From positions 67,410-131,409 of the forward strand of contig JAEZGI010000040.1 of assembly GCA_023416995.1 (NCBI GenBank): DNA of 64,000 nucleotides, in the 5' to 3' direction. This stretch comes from Bacteroidota bacterium. Its GTDB lineage: Bacteria > Bacteroidota > Bacteroidia > Chitinophagales > Chitinophagaceae. The notes below the pieces were generated by a model. It saw nothing but the letters and a program-made list of their open reading frames with translations, did not search any database and was not told the origin of the DNA. Position 1 is the stretch's first letter. The number at the start of each line of letters is the position of its first letter. This document shows, piece by piece, positions 26,170 to 34,632 of this stretch. The position numbers were made by a program, and so were the translations under genes.

Positions 26170-26599
26170 TATGTTCAAATTTACCTCAACGAATCACTTG
26201 TAGATACGAGCAACTATCCACACGTTGTTCATAAATATTTTGGAAAGCCACTCCAATAACGGTAGGGCTTTTTTCTTTTCGGTAAGAAAGAATATAAAAT
26301 TTGTGCAAGATTATGAAGTACTAATAATTTAGCAGAGTGATTATGGCATTTTATCAAAACACGGTTACCCTTAGTAATGGGAAAATAATATCAGTTATCC
26401 GGGATTACACGAAGAGCCGATTGATAATTGTACCACCAATATGAAATGAAAGCTAACGGGGTGTACAGGTATATGGCTAATTTCAATATTACTTTGATAA
26501 CCAGTACAGCAGATTGATGAGGGATTATTTAGCCGAGAAGAAAAGCAAGCCCGATGTGAAGGTTCTTAGGGGCAAAAAACAGAATCAGGGAAAATAATT
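26170..26599. other. Gene-poor stretch with a decayed ORF
   Basis: 430 bp between the SIR2-like and AbiJ-like genes. It includes the shared divergent upstream region and a broken plus-strand reading frame from 26343 to 26597. Intact-looking pieces (26343-26444 and a Lys-rich end at 26529-26597) are separated by three stops, with a bridging piece in another frame at 26446. This looks like a small pseudogene of unknown origin. Confidence 0.45.
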
Positions 26600-27169
26600 A
26601 TGTTTGGAAGTAATCAAATAGTAAAGATGAAGTTTTCAGACAGAATAGGTAAAACTAGACCAAGAGAGACTTTCCAAACTGATTCAATGGACGCAAGGCT
26701 GTCCGTTAAAATATGGAACTTGATTTATTTGCTTTGTTACGAGCAAGATCTGGACAAGTATCTACCTGACATGGATATTCATAAAAAGAGGTTCTTTGAA
26801 AAAATGTACATGTATTTTTATTGTATGCGAAAAGACAAAACTCCTACTACTATGGTGGACATCTATTATGATGCCATGAATAGGTTTGAAAAATCAGCTT
26901 GGTTTGAGAAATATAATACGCTTGAATTTTATGTCGATAATTACGACTTCGATGGGGATGATTTTAAGTCAAAGGTCTCGAAAAAGACAATCCATATTGC
27001 GTTAAACAAAATTTTTAAAAGTGAATTAGCAGGCTACCAGTTTGTAAAAGGTGTATTATCTCCTGTAATGTCTGAACAAGAAGTTACTACTGTTGAGGAG
27101 GTGTTTGAGGTCACGAAACGATACAAAAATATTCAGCATCATCTACAACGATCTCTTGAATTGCTTTAA
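26600..27169 (+). CDS. AbiJ-like protein, N-terminal part (AbiJ_NTD4-type domain)
   Basis: 189 residues ending in TAA at 27167-27169. The start FSDRIGKTRPRETFQTDSMDARLSVKIWNLI matches the N-terminal domain of AbiJ-related abortive-infection proteins. The remainder is helical and ends in a KRYKNIQHHLQRSLELL helix. In relatives this domain is followed in the same polypeptide by a helical C-terminal domain; here that domain begins at the very next base in the same frame (27170). The stop is therefore the only thing separating the two halves. Recognition of the family is from memory of its N-terminal signature. Confidence 0.65.
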   Translation: MFGSNQIVKMKFSDRIGKTRPRETFQTDSMDARLSVKIWNLIYLLCYEQDLDKYLPDMDIHKKRFFEKMYMYFYCMRKDKTPTTMVDIYYDAMNRFEKSAWFEKYNTLEFYVDNYDFDGDDFKSKVSKKTIHIALNKIFKSELAGYQFVKGVLSPVMSEQEVTTVEEVFEVTKRYKNIQHHLQRSLELL

Positions 27170-27508
27170 ATGAAAACGGATCCAGATTACAGGAATTCTA
27201 TAAAAGAGGCAGTTTCTGCGGTAGAAGCTGCTTGTAAATTGGTTATCGATGACCCTAAAGCCACGTTAGGAAAAGCATTAACTAAGCTTGAACAAAGGCA
27301 TCAGATTCATTCTGCCTTAAAGCATTCTTTCAGCAGCTTATACGGTTATGCTGGGGATGGCGATGGAATCAGACATGCTTTGATGGAGGAGAAAGAAGTT
27401 CATCAGGAAGATGCGATATTGTTGCTCGTGACATGCAGCGCGTTTATTAATTACTTAATTAAAAAACTGATTGTTAACGAAAAAACAGTTGCGCCAATAG
27501 ACAAATAA
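27170..27508 (+). CDS. AbiJ-like protein, C-terminal part (HEPN-like helical domain)
   Basis: 112 residues with ATG immediately after the TAA of the upstream half. DYRNSIKEAVSAVEAACKL, ATLGKALTKLE and the GIRHALMEE motif near 66-74 are characteristic of the C-terminal helical domain of AbiJ-type proteins, and the final CSAFINYLIKKL helix closes it. GIRHA may be the active-site motif of a HEPN-like RNase fold. Same frame and zero spacing point to one ancestral gene of about 300 codons interrupted by a stop; translation could still restart at this ATG. Confidence 0.65.
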   Translation: MKTDPDYRNSIKEAVSAVEAACKLVIDDPKATLGKALTKLEQRHQIHSALKHSFSSLYGYAGDGDGIRHALMEEKEVHQEDAILLLVTCSAFINYLIKKLIVNEKTVAPIDK

Positions 27509-27624
27509 TCTTGGTAGTCTACGAAACCTTCGCTTTTTTGTAAATAAAAGTTATTCAGGGGTGTGCGTAATTTTCATCCTAAGTTTTAGGTTTTAAAAAG
27601 TAAAACCTCCGATATTTACCAAAC

Positions 27625-27651
27625 AAAAATGCCCCGCTGTTCTACGGGGCA
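27625..27651 (-). terminator. Hairpin with minus-strand T run
   Basis: Perfect stem TGCCCCG/CGGGGCA with an 8-nt loop; on the minus strand it is followed by ATTTTTG. It may be a second terminator for leftward transcription from the mod operon. Confidence 0.5.
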
Positions 27652-27946
27652 AAAATTCAGGGGACTTAACAATCTTGCTGAATTGAAATTAGCACTGAAT
27701 ATTTCTGAGCACTTAGCCACCTTCTGTTGACGGATGTGGCTTTTTGCGTCTTCAACGAAATTAATTTTCTACATCCGGTTTACGGCGGGGTAAATATGCA
27801 CAGCTTGTGGATAAAGACTGTGCAAAAAATGGTATCCCGCCACCGCGTTGAGTTGCAAGCGAAGTCAGGTTATTTACTATATTTTTTTACATCTTTACAT
27901 CTCGTAAAAGTTCGCATACTTGATTGAAATAATACCGTCTAGTGCA

Positions 27947-27972
27947 CGAAAAAGCCCCCTGAAAAGGAGGCT
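27947..27972 (-). terminator. Intrinsic terminator downstream of modC
   Basis: On the minus strand: stem AGCCTCCT/AGGGGGCT (one G-U) with loop TTTC, then TTTTTCG. It lies about 100 bp beyond the modC stop and fits termination of the modABC transcript. Confidence 0.65.
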
Positions 27973-28074
27973 TAATATTCTAATGCTTGCTGTTCCGCGT
28001 TCAGCAGCAATCAGATCATCCACAAACCGAGAAAAGAGGAGTTTTTCACTTCGCTATTTTACCGATCCATTCTT

Positions 28075-28740
28075 TTACAACCCCTCCACATTACATTCCT
28101 TTACCACCTTACCGTTCTCAATCACCAGCACCCGGCTGGTCATTTTGTTCAACTCGCGGTAATCGTGGCTGACGAGCAGGGTAGTAAGATCATACGATTT
28201 ATGAAACCGCAAGATATAATCCTGTAGTCTTAACCGCATTTCGCTATCAAGCGATGACATAGGTTCATCGAGCAATAACAGCTTTGGTTTTCTTACCAAT
28301 GCCCTTGCGAGTGCAACCCTTTGTTTTTGACCACCAGATAAAATAGATGGCATCTTTCGCTGCAGATTGAAAAGTTCAATAGCCGCTAATAATTCGTCGA
28401 CAATCGAAGCATCCTGGCCGGCAGACAAAGCAAATTCAAGGTTTTCACGCACCGTCATATTAGGAAACAGCGAATAATCCTGGAACACCATACCAATATC
28501 ACGAAGCTGGGGTTTGATGTTAACCCTGTTACTGCTGTTGTACCAATCCTTGCCATCAACACGGATCATTCCCCGCGCAGGATGCATCAGACCGGCAAGA
28601 ATACGCAACAGGCTCGATTTGCCGGAACCAGAAGGACCATAAATGCCGACCAGCTCGCCATGCACAAGCTTAGCGTTTATTGCCAGGCTGATCTCGCCTT
28701 CTGCGCCGGTTAATTTTCTTTCGATATCAATTTCAATCAC
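28075..28740 (-). CDS. modC: Molybdate ABC transporter ATP-binding protein
   Basis: 221 residues from a GTG that overlaps the modB stop as GTGA. Walker A GPSGSGKSS (about 35-43), signature LSGGQKQRVALARAL (about 129-143), Walker B LLLLDEPMSSLD and the SHD switch are all present. It powers import through ModB. The protein ends just after the ABC domain: the C-terminal molybdate-binding (MOP) domain of longer ModC proteins (about 350 residues) is absent, as in several Bacteroidota. Confidence 0.88.
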   Translation of the reverse strand: MIEIDIERKLTGAEGEISLAINAKLVHGELVGIYGPSGSGKSSLLRILAGLMHPARGMIRVDGKDWYNSSNRVNIKPQLRDIGMVFQDYSLFPNMTVRENLEFALSAGQDASIVDELLAAIELFNLQRKMPSILSGGQKQRVALARALVRKPKLLLLDEPMSSLDSEMRLRLQDYILRFHKSYDLTTLLVSHDYRELNKMTSRVLVIENGKVVKECNVEGL

Positions 28741-29414
28741 GTTAACAACAGTTTTCTTCTTTGCCTGAAATTGATCATATATACCACCAATAATACCGTA
28801 AACGAAAACGCCAGCAGTATCAAAGAATAACCATTGGCAGCTTTGTAATTCATAGCCTCTACCTCATCATAGATCGCAATAGATAACAATCTTGTTTCAC
28901 TCTGAATATTTCCTCCCACCATCAACACAACACCAAACTCGCCAACAGTATGGGCAAACGATAAAATCGCACCGGTGATCAATGAGGCCCTGATATTAGG
29001 AAGCAACACTTTAAACAAGGTGGTTCTTTCACTTTTGCCCAGCGTATAAGCTGCATCCGTCAAAGAACGCGGTAATTGCTGAAACCCTGACTGCACCGGT
29101 TGAACCATAAAAGGGAGACTGTATATGATCGATGCAATAACGAGCCCCGGAAAGGAAAACACAAGCCTCAAATCAAAATTACTTTCCAACCATTTACCAA
29201 AGCTGTTTTCAGGACTGAATGCAATCAGCAGGTAAAAACCCAGCACCGAAGGTGGAAGTACGATGGGCATGGCAACAAGAGCTTCAATCACAATCTTTGC
29301 CCTGCTATTACTGAAAGCCAGCCAATAGGCAAGGGGAATGCCGATCACCAATAACAGCAGGGTAGTGATCAACGCAAGTTTGGCTGTGATTATAAATGGC
29401 GCAAGTTCAAGCAT
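28737..29414 (-). CDS. modB: Molybdate ABC transporter permease
   Basis: 225 residues with about five membrane helices. The start APFIITAKLALITTLLLLVIGIPLAYWLAFS and the cytoplasmic EAA-type loop (YTLGKSERTTLFKVLLPNIRAS) are those of ModB. PIVLPPSVLGFYLL is also conserved. It forms the channel for molybdate or tungstate. It starts 3 bp after modA and overlaps modC by 4 bp, so the three genes are one operon. Confidence 0.9.
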   Translation of the reverse strand: MLELAPFIITAKLALITTLLLLVIGIPLAYWLAFSNSRAKIVIEALVAMPIVLPPSVLGFYLLIAFSPENSFGKWLESNFDLRLVFSFPGLVIASIIYSLPFMVQPVQSGFQQLPRSLTDAAYTLGKSERTTLFKVLLPNIRASLITGAILSFAHTVGEFGVVLMVGGNIQSETRLLSIAIYDEVEAMNYKAANGYSLILLAFSFTVLLVVYMINFRQRRKLLLT

Positions 29415-29417
29415 CCG

Positions 29418-30149
29418 CTACGGTTTTGTAAATCCGAAATGTTTTAAAATGGTTTGCGCTTTATCAGTTTTCGTGAATTCAAAAAATGCCGCAGCCAGTT
29501 TGTTGTTTTTTCCTTTGCTGGTAATCACGGCACCCTGTATCAACGGCTCATAAGCAATTTCCGGCACCATGAAATAATTACCATTTGCTTGTTTCATATT
29601 TGGTGAAAGCGCCAGCGATAAAGCGATGAATCCGACATCGGCCGCGCCGCTCGCTACAAATTGGGCCGCCTGTGAAATATTATCACCCATAACAAGTTTT
29701 GATTTTAATGCAGTGAGTTTATAATAGTTTAAAGACTCCATGGCTCTTTTGCCATAAGGGGCATGTGCAGGATTTGCAATGGCGATCTTTTTGATCGTTG
29801 GATTGCTGAATATTTTCATGCCCTGTTTTGTGTCGAGCTTTTTACTCCATACCACGAGGTGTCCTTTGGCATAAGCATAGATCTCTGAGCAGGTGAATCC
29901 CCTGGCTTCTAATTGCCTGGGGTAGGCAATGTCTGCAGAAAAGAAAATATGGAAAGGACCACCATTGCTGATCTGTTCGGTTAGTTTGCCCGATGCGCCA
30001 TATGTTACATTAATCTTTCCCGCGCCTGTACTTTCAAATTCGGCAACCAATGAATCCATTGCAAAGCGCAGATCAGCCGCGGCCGCCACCCGTGCCTGGC
30101 CAATACAATAATTCGAAATAAACAGGAGTACTACAAATAAAATCTTCAT
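29418..30149 (-). CDS. modA: Molybdate-binding periplasmic protein
   Basis: 243 residues. Residues 1-17 are a signal peptide. VAAAADLRFAMDSL and VTYGASGKLTEQISNGGPFHIFFSAD are the conserved ModA ligand-binding blocks (Ser and Ala/Ser residues that hold the oxyanion); IANPAHAPYGKRAMESL and ASGAADVGFIALSLAL are further family motifs. It delivers molybdate or tungstate to ModBC. First gene of the operon, preceded by a promoter-like element at 30178-30185. Confidence 0.92.
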   Translation of the reverse strand: MKILFVVLLFISNYCIGQARVAAAADLRFAMDSLVAEFESTGAGKINVTYGASGKLTEQISNGGPFHIFFSADIAYPRQLEARGFTCSEIYAYAKGHLVVWSKKLDTKQGMKIFSNPTIKKIAIANPAHAPYGKRAMESLNYYKLTALKSKLVMGDNISQAAQFVASGAADVGFIALSLALSPNMKQANGNYFMVPEIAYEPLIQGAVITSKGKNNKLAAAFFEFTKTDKAQTILKHFGFTKP

Positions 30150-30177
30150 GAATGGCGATTGAACACTGCCCTTTCTT

Positions 30178-30185
30178 CAAATATA
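30178..30185 (-). promoter_or_regulatory. Candidate -7 element upstream of modA
   Basis: On the minus strand the bases read TATATTTG, a full match to the Bacteroidota -7 consensus TAnnTTTG, 28 nt before the modA ATG. No clear -33 TTTG lies at the expected distance. Confidence 0.4.
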
Positions 30186-30257
30186 GGCAATTGGCTGGCT
30201 GCGTTTTACGCGACTTGCTGTAAATTGCTTTTAACCTGCTACATCAAACTATAACTT

Positions 30258-30728
30258 ATGGATGGCACCAAAATCGCCGGCATTGTTCTCAGAAGGACAG
30301 ATTCATCGGATCCCGTGTTCAGGGAGTTAGTAAGCCTGCTGGATGCGGAGCTTGCCGAACGCGATGGTGCGGAACATTCTTTTTATTCTCAATACAACAC
30401 AGTAAGCGCGATCCGCCATGTTATAGTTGCAACTATCCGAGACCAGGCATTGAGTTGTGGCGCTATCAAGGCTTTTTCTGACGAAGCCATGGAAGTGAAA
30501 CGTATGTACACAAAACCTGCTTACCGGGGCCAGGGAGTAGCCAAAAAGGTCCTCAGGGAACTGGAGACCTGGGCACACGAACTTGGCTACCGTTCATGTG
30601 TACTCGAAACAGGCAAGCGTCAACCGGAAGCTATCGCTTTATATCTTTCGGCTGGCTACGGAATAATACCCAATTATGGGCAGTATGCTGGTGTTGAGAA
30701 TAGTGTTTGTTTCAAAAAACTGGTTTAG
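30258..30728 (+). CDS. GNAT-family N-acetyltransferase
   Basis: 156 residues. The acetyl-CoA-binding motif is visible as VKRMYTKPAYRGQGVAKKVLRELE (about 76-99; R/Q-x-x-G-x-G/A signature), followed by the YRSCVLETGKRQPEAIALYLSAGYG segment typical of the GNAT core. The substrate is not readable from sequence; relatives are often PhnO- or RimI-like acetyltransferases. Divergent from modA with 108 bp between. Confidence 0.85.
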   Translation: MDGTKIAGIVLRRTDSSDPVFRELVSLLDAELAERDGAEHSFYSQYNTVSAIRHVIVATIRDQALSCGAIKAFSDEAMEVKRMYTKPAYRGQGVAKKVLRELETWAHELGYRSCVLETGKRQPEAIALYLSAGYGIIPNYGQYAGVENSVCFKKLV

Positions 30729-30886
30729 CCATCAGGCAACTGTATCGTTAGCGAACAAATATTGATCGAAATCGAACGGCTCAGAGAGCGTTTTTTCTTC
30801 CAATCTACTGGCTTTTAGCTTTTTATCTTTCTGGCATTACTTTTCGGACAGGATACTGAATCATCATTCAGCCTCAAATCTTAGTT

Positions 30887-33271
30887 ATGTTCAAACATCA
30901 CCTGCTCATTACGATCCGGACTATCAGGAGGTTTAAAGCTTCATTTGTCATAAATCTCCTTGGTCTCTCTTCCGGATTGATTTGTGCTTTCCTGATCTTT
31001 TTATGGATCCGGGACGAACGCGGTTTCGACAAGTTTCACGACAACGATGAACGCCTCTTCCAGGTAATGCAGGTGAGCAATGAAAACAACGAGATAGTGG
31101 TGCATACGGGAACCCAGGGACTGTTAGGATCTTCCATGGCCAAAGATCTGCCCGAGGTAGAGCAGGCGGTATCGATGTTGTCTTTACAAAAGGAAGGCAT
31201 ATCGTTGAATCTGAAAACACCAGACAAGACATTAAAGGCAAGCGGTGTTTATATCGGTGAAGATTTCTTTTCAATGTTTTCGTTTAACATGTTGCATGGC
31301 AACCGGAACGAAGTGTTAAAACCCAAAGATGCGATTGTAATAACTGAACAACTGGCCAATGCATTTTTTGGCACCGCCGAAAATGCAATCGGGAAACAGC
31401 TCCAGTACGAACTTCTGGGCAATAATATGACCGTTACGGTTAGTGGTGTTTCTGCTGATCCTCCAGCCAACAGCTCGCTAAAGTTTAGTTTTGCCATGAA
31501 CTTTGAAACATTGTTGCGCGAGATCTGGCCAAATGGTTTGAAATGGGGCAATACCGGATGTGAGACCTATTTATTACTGAAAGAAAATACAGATGTTGCT
31601 GCCTTTAACAACAAGATCAAAGACTACCTGAAGAAGTATGATGCAAATACCATCTTCACTATGTTTGTTCGTCCTTATTCAAGTGCGTACCTGCATGGGA
31701 ACTATATAAATGGTGTTCAATCCGGTGGTCGGATAGAATACGTGAATTTGTTCTCAATTATTGGTATCGCCATCCTGCTTATCGCCTGTATCAATTTTAT
31801 GAATCTTTCTACTGCCAGGGCTTCAAGACGATTAAAAGAAGTTGGTATTAAAAAAGCAGTAGGTTCCACCCGCACCGGGCTTATAGCACAGTTTCTCAGC
31901 GAGGCGGTTATCATGGCCTTTCTTGCATTATTCGTTGCTGCTTTTGTTGTGACGCTTATTCTTCCAGGGTTCAACCATATAACGGGTAAAGAGATCGAAT
32001 TGCAGCCCACAGCTTCCATGATAACAGGCGTACTGGCAGTAAGCATACTGACCGGTATTGTTGCGGGCAGTTATCCTGCTTTCTATTTATCCGGCTTCAA
32101 TCCGGTAACCGTATTGAAAGGCAGACCAAAAAATTCCATTGGAGAGTTATTTGCAAGAAAAGGACTGGTTGTATTTCAGTTTACCGTTTCACTGGTGCTG
32201 ATCGTTTGTGTAATGGTGGTGTATCGGCAGATGCAATATGTGCAGAGTATGCCACTGGGTTATGAAAAAGAAAATACCATCCGCATTGATAAAACAGGAA
32301 CAATTGAAACCGACCCAACAGCTTTTATCAGCGAATTGAAAAAGATTCCAGGTGTTATCAGTGCCTCTGCCCTGGAGCAGCGGATGGCCCAGAAAGGCAA
32401 CGGATCATCAACTTATGGCATTGACTGGCCGGGCAAACCGGCTGATCAGCTGCTGGATTTCGCTATAAGGGCGGTTGATTACAACCTGATCGAAACCCTC
32501 AATATAAAAATGCTGGAAGGCAGGAGTTTTTCTGCTGCATTTGGAAGAGACAGCGCGGGTTTGATTTTTAATGAAACTGCCATTAAACTGATGGGTTTGA
32601 AGAATCCGGTTGGCACATCTGTCAGGTTGTGGGGCAGGGATATGACGATCATCGGGGTGATGAAAGATTTTCATATTTCTTCACTACATGAACCAATCGC
32701 ACCTACAGTTTTCAGGTATGTGCCAGCTAACACTTCACTGATCATTGCAAAACTATCACCCGTAAATCAGAAACAAACACTTTCAAAAATTGAGGACCTG
32801 CATAAACGATTCAACCCGGGCAACCTGTTTGAGTTTACCTTTCTCGATGATGAATACCAGGCACAATACATTGCGGAGCAACGCGTGTCTGTATTAGCCG
32901 GCTACTTTGCAGCACTGGCTGTGTTGATCACCTGTCTTGGTTTGTTTGGTCTTGCAACCTTCAATGCCGACGTGAGAACAAAAGAAATCGGCATCAGGAA
33001 AGTGCTCGGTGCATCTTCCTCCAGCGTAATGATCCTGTTGTCCAGAGACTTTTTTAAACTCGTGTTGATTGCGGTTTTGATTGCATTTCCGCTGGCATGG
33101 TGGGCAGCCAGTGAATGGTTGAAGGGGTTTGCTTACAAAACAACGATCGGCGCCGATGTGTTTGTTGTTTCTCTGGCGGCAATTCTCATTATCACGCTTG
33201 CCACGGTTAGCATTCAATCTGTACGTGCAGCACTGGCGAATCCCAGCAAAAGTTTGAAATCAACGGAATAA
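30887..33271 (+). CDS. FtsX/MacB-type ABC transporter permease
   Basis: 794 residues with the double layout common in Bacteroidota: an N-terminal helix (about 17-40), a periplasmic MacB_PCD-like domain, a three-helix FtsX block with RRLKEVGIKKAVGSTR at about 310-330, a second periplasmic part, and a C-terminal FtsX block with ADVRTKEIGIRKVLGASSSS near 690. Such permeases move antimicrobial peptides, lipids or signals with a separate ATPase. No ATPase gene is adjacent, so its partner is unknown. Confidence 0.88.
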   Translation: MFKHHLLITIRTIRRFKASFVINLLGLSSGLICAFLIFLWIRDERGFDKFHDNDERLFQVMQVSNENNEIVVHTGTQGLLGSSMAKDLPEVEQAVSMLSLQKEGISLNLKTPDKTLKASGVYIGEDFFSMFSFNMLHGNRNEVLKPKDAIVITEQLANAFFGTAENAIGKQLQYELLGNNMTVTVSGVSADPPANSSLKFSFAMNFETLLREIWPNGLKWGNTGCETYLLLKENTDVAAFNNKIKDYLKKYDANTIFTMFVRPYSSAYLHGNYINGVQSGGRIEYVNLFSIIGIAILLIACINFMNLSTARASRRLKEVGIKKAVGSTRTGLIAQFLSEAVIMAFLALFVAAFVVTLILPGFNHITGKEIELQPTASMITGVLAVSILTGIVAGSYPAFYLSGFNPVTVLKGRPKNSIGELFARKGLVVFQFTVSLVLIVCVMVVYRQMQYVQSMPLGYEKENTIRIDKTGTIETDPTAFISELKKIPGVISASALEQRMAQKGNGSSTYGIDWPGKPADQLLDFAIRAVDYNLIETLNIKMLEGRSFSAAFGRDSAGLIFNETAIKLMGLKNPVGTSVRLWGRDMTIIGVMKDFHISSLHEPIAPTVFRYVPANTSLIIAKLSPVNQKQTLSKIEDLHKRFNPGNLFEFTFLDDEYQAQYIAEQRVSVLAGYFAALAVLITCLGLFGLATFNADVRTKEIGIRKVLGASSSSVMILLSRDFFKLVLIAVLIAFPLAWWAASEWLKGFAYKTTIGADVFVVSLAAILIITLATVSIQSVRAALANPSKSLKSTE

Positions 33272-33281
33272 CAAATACATC

Positions 33282-34025
33282 TTACCGGATCCCCGAAACC
33301 TTCATTGGTTTCATGATCACCGACTCAACCTTTTCAACAATAGGATGATCTTTTTCTGATTCTGATTTTACTTTGATCCAATCGGGGTCGGCCCTGAAAG
33401 TGGTCCAGGTTTTTTTGCCGGCTTCTTCATTGGGGTAGGCGAGGATATAAATCAGGGTTGGTTCTTTGTCGCCGGTTTCAACGGTGGTCCAGTAAGCAAT
33501 GTTGGTGGCACCATGTTTTTCAAGCAGACCAACCGTATGATTACGAAACCTGGTTAATATTTCAGGATAACGTTTTGGATGGATATAATAGGTACGTAGT
33601 TCAAAAGTTCTGTCATTGCTTCCGCCGCTGTTGGTGATAGCGGGGGAAAAATCAGTGGCCGTCATGAATGTTGAAGTTACACGTTGTACGATCTTTCCAC
33701 CTTCTTCAGATTTTTTGCTCACCTCCTGCCAAACCGGGTCACTCATAAACGCTTTCCATGATTTGTCGCGGCTTTCCTTATCAGGATAAGACAACACATA
33801 GTACAAGGCATTATCCTTATTGTCGACCGGGATCCAATAACCCACATTCGTCATGCCGTGTTTTTCAAACAATTTGGTAGTGTGATCAGTAAACCTTTTT
33901 ACAAGTGCATCGAGTTTGCCCTGGGGAGAATAATAAACGCGCAACTCGTAAATTTTGCTATCCTTCTGTTGTGCAATTGTGGCCAAGGGAAGAAGTAAGG
34001 TTATCAGAAAACATTTGAGATTCAT
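33282..34025 (-). CDS. Exported protein with two NIPSNAP domains
   Basis: 247 residues. A signal peptide (1-18) is followed by two similar halves, each beginning with (K/R)xxELRxYY and containing F..H...L.EKHG.TN..YW and a Y(V/I)L(S/A)YP strand: about 24-120 and 136-235. These are NIPSNAP repeats, a ferredoxin-like fold often found in stress or vesicle-related proteins; the biochemical role is unknown. It ends 10 bp from the permease stop, in convergent orientation. Confidence 0.85.
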   Translation of the reverse strand: MNLKCFLITLLLPLATIAQQKDSKIYELRVYYSPQGKLDALVKRFTDHTTKLFEKHGMTNVGYWIPVDNKDNALYYVLSYPDKESRDKSWKAFMSDPVWQEVSKKSEEGGKIVQRVTSTFMTATDFSPAITNSGGSNDRTFELRTYYIHPKRYPEILTRFRNHTVGLLEKHGATNIAYWTTVETGDKEPTLIYILAYPNEEAGKKTWTTFRADPDWIKVKSESEKDHPIVEKVESVIMKPMKVSGIR

Positions 34026-34043
34026 ATGTCAAGTTTAGACCTA

Positions 34044-34074
34044 TGAATATAGATCACAACTCTTTGACAGCAAA
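34044..34074 (-). promoter_or_regulatory. Candidate promoter of the NIPSNAP gene
   Basis: On the minus strand a TTTG (34074-34071) is followed after exactly 19 nt by TATATTCA (34051-34044), close to the Bacteroidota TTTG-N19-TAnnTTTG pattern. It lies 18 nt before the ATG. Confidence 0.45.
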
Positions 34075-34242
34075 ACTATTTTTTGTTTATGAGGCTGGCT
34101 TTCAGGCCGGTAAACCCTGAACAATAAGTGATAATACCTAACAAATGTATCTGAAATCATAGTTTTTGAGAAGTTGATTTTGCGATTAGTGGACGGGATC
34201 TGATGACGTTTGTATCTTGTTGGCAACCCTAATGACTGACAA

Positions 34243-34632
34243 TTGAAAAGAACTATCGCTATACTTGAACCTCATGCAATTCTAAGAAGATGTATGGATG
34301 AGATTCTGAACCACCTGGAGTACGATGTGCTGTTTAAATCCGGATCCGTGGTGGCCTTTCTGGAAGAACTCGCCGTACGAGAAAATCTTCCCGAAATAAT
34401 TATAGCTGAACCACGATTGCGTGACCTGCCTGATATCTCTATTTTCAAACACCTGAAATATCACTATCCAAATACGTTATTGGTCGCTTATTCTGCAGAT
34501 AACAGCGAATGGAACATACAGACTGCATTAGCAGCAGGCGCAGACACATTTATCGTAAAGGGATGCAGCCTGAACGAGCTGGAAGATGCATTATATGAAT
34601 TAAGATTAACAGCTAAAGACAAGATTATATAA
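34243..34632 (+). CDS. Receiver-domain protein lacking the phospho-acceptor Asp
   Basis: 129 residues, a lone receiver fold. The only start giving the full fold is a TTG at 34243; the first ATG (34291) would remove strand 1. The acidic pocket at the end of strand 1 is reduced to Glu9-Pro10, and the phosphorylation site at the end of strand 3 is Glu56 (IIIAEPRL) instead of Asp. The conserved Ser (VAYSADN) and Lys (FIVKG) are kept. Glu at this position can mimic phosphorylation, so this may be constitutively active or purely structural. It overlaps the next receiver gene by 8 bp, convergently. Confidence 0.8.
   Translation: MKRTIAILEPHAILRRCMDEILNHLEYDVLFKSGSVVAFLEELAVRENLPEIIIAEPRLRDLPDISIFKHLKYHYPNTLLVAYSADNSEWNIQTALAAGADTFIVKGCSLNELEDALYELRLTAKDKII

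Larger units (their letters stand above)
27509..28074. other. Intergenic stretch with hairpins only
   Basis: 566 bp without a supportable gene. It holds a perfect 7-bp GC-rich hairpin (27630-27651) whose T run is on the minus strand, a weaker plus-strand hairpin (27715-27745) and a minus-strand terminator (27947-27972). No tRNA, attachment duplication or integrase remnant was recognised. It marks the return to core-like genes. Confidence 0.6.

Noticed and set aside
23310..28074. A prophage integrase or tRNA attachment site at the right end
   Set aside because: No tyrosine or serine recombinase motif and no tRNA-like fold or tRNA 3'-end sequence was recognised; the left end lies outside the window, so att repeats cannot be compared.
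27727..28172. Short plus-strand ORFs before modC
   Set aside because: They overlap hairpins and the 3' end of modC, have no start context or recognisable motif, and run against the operon.
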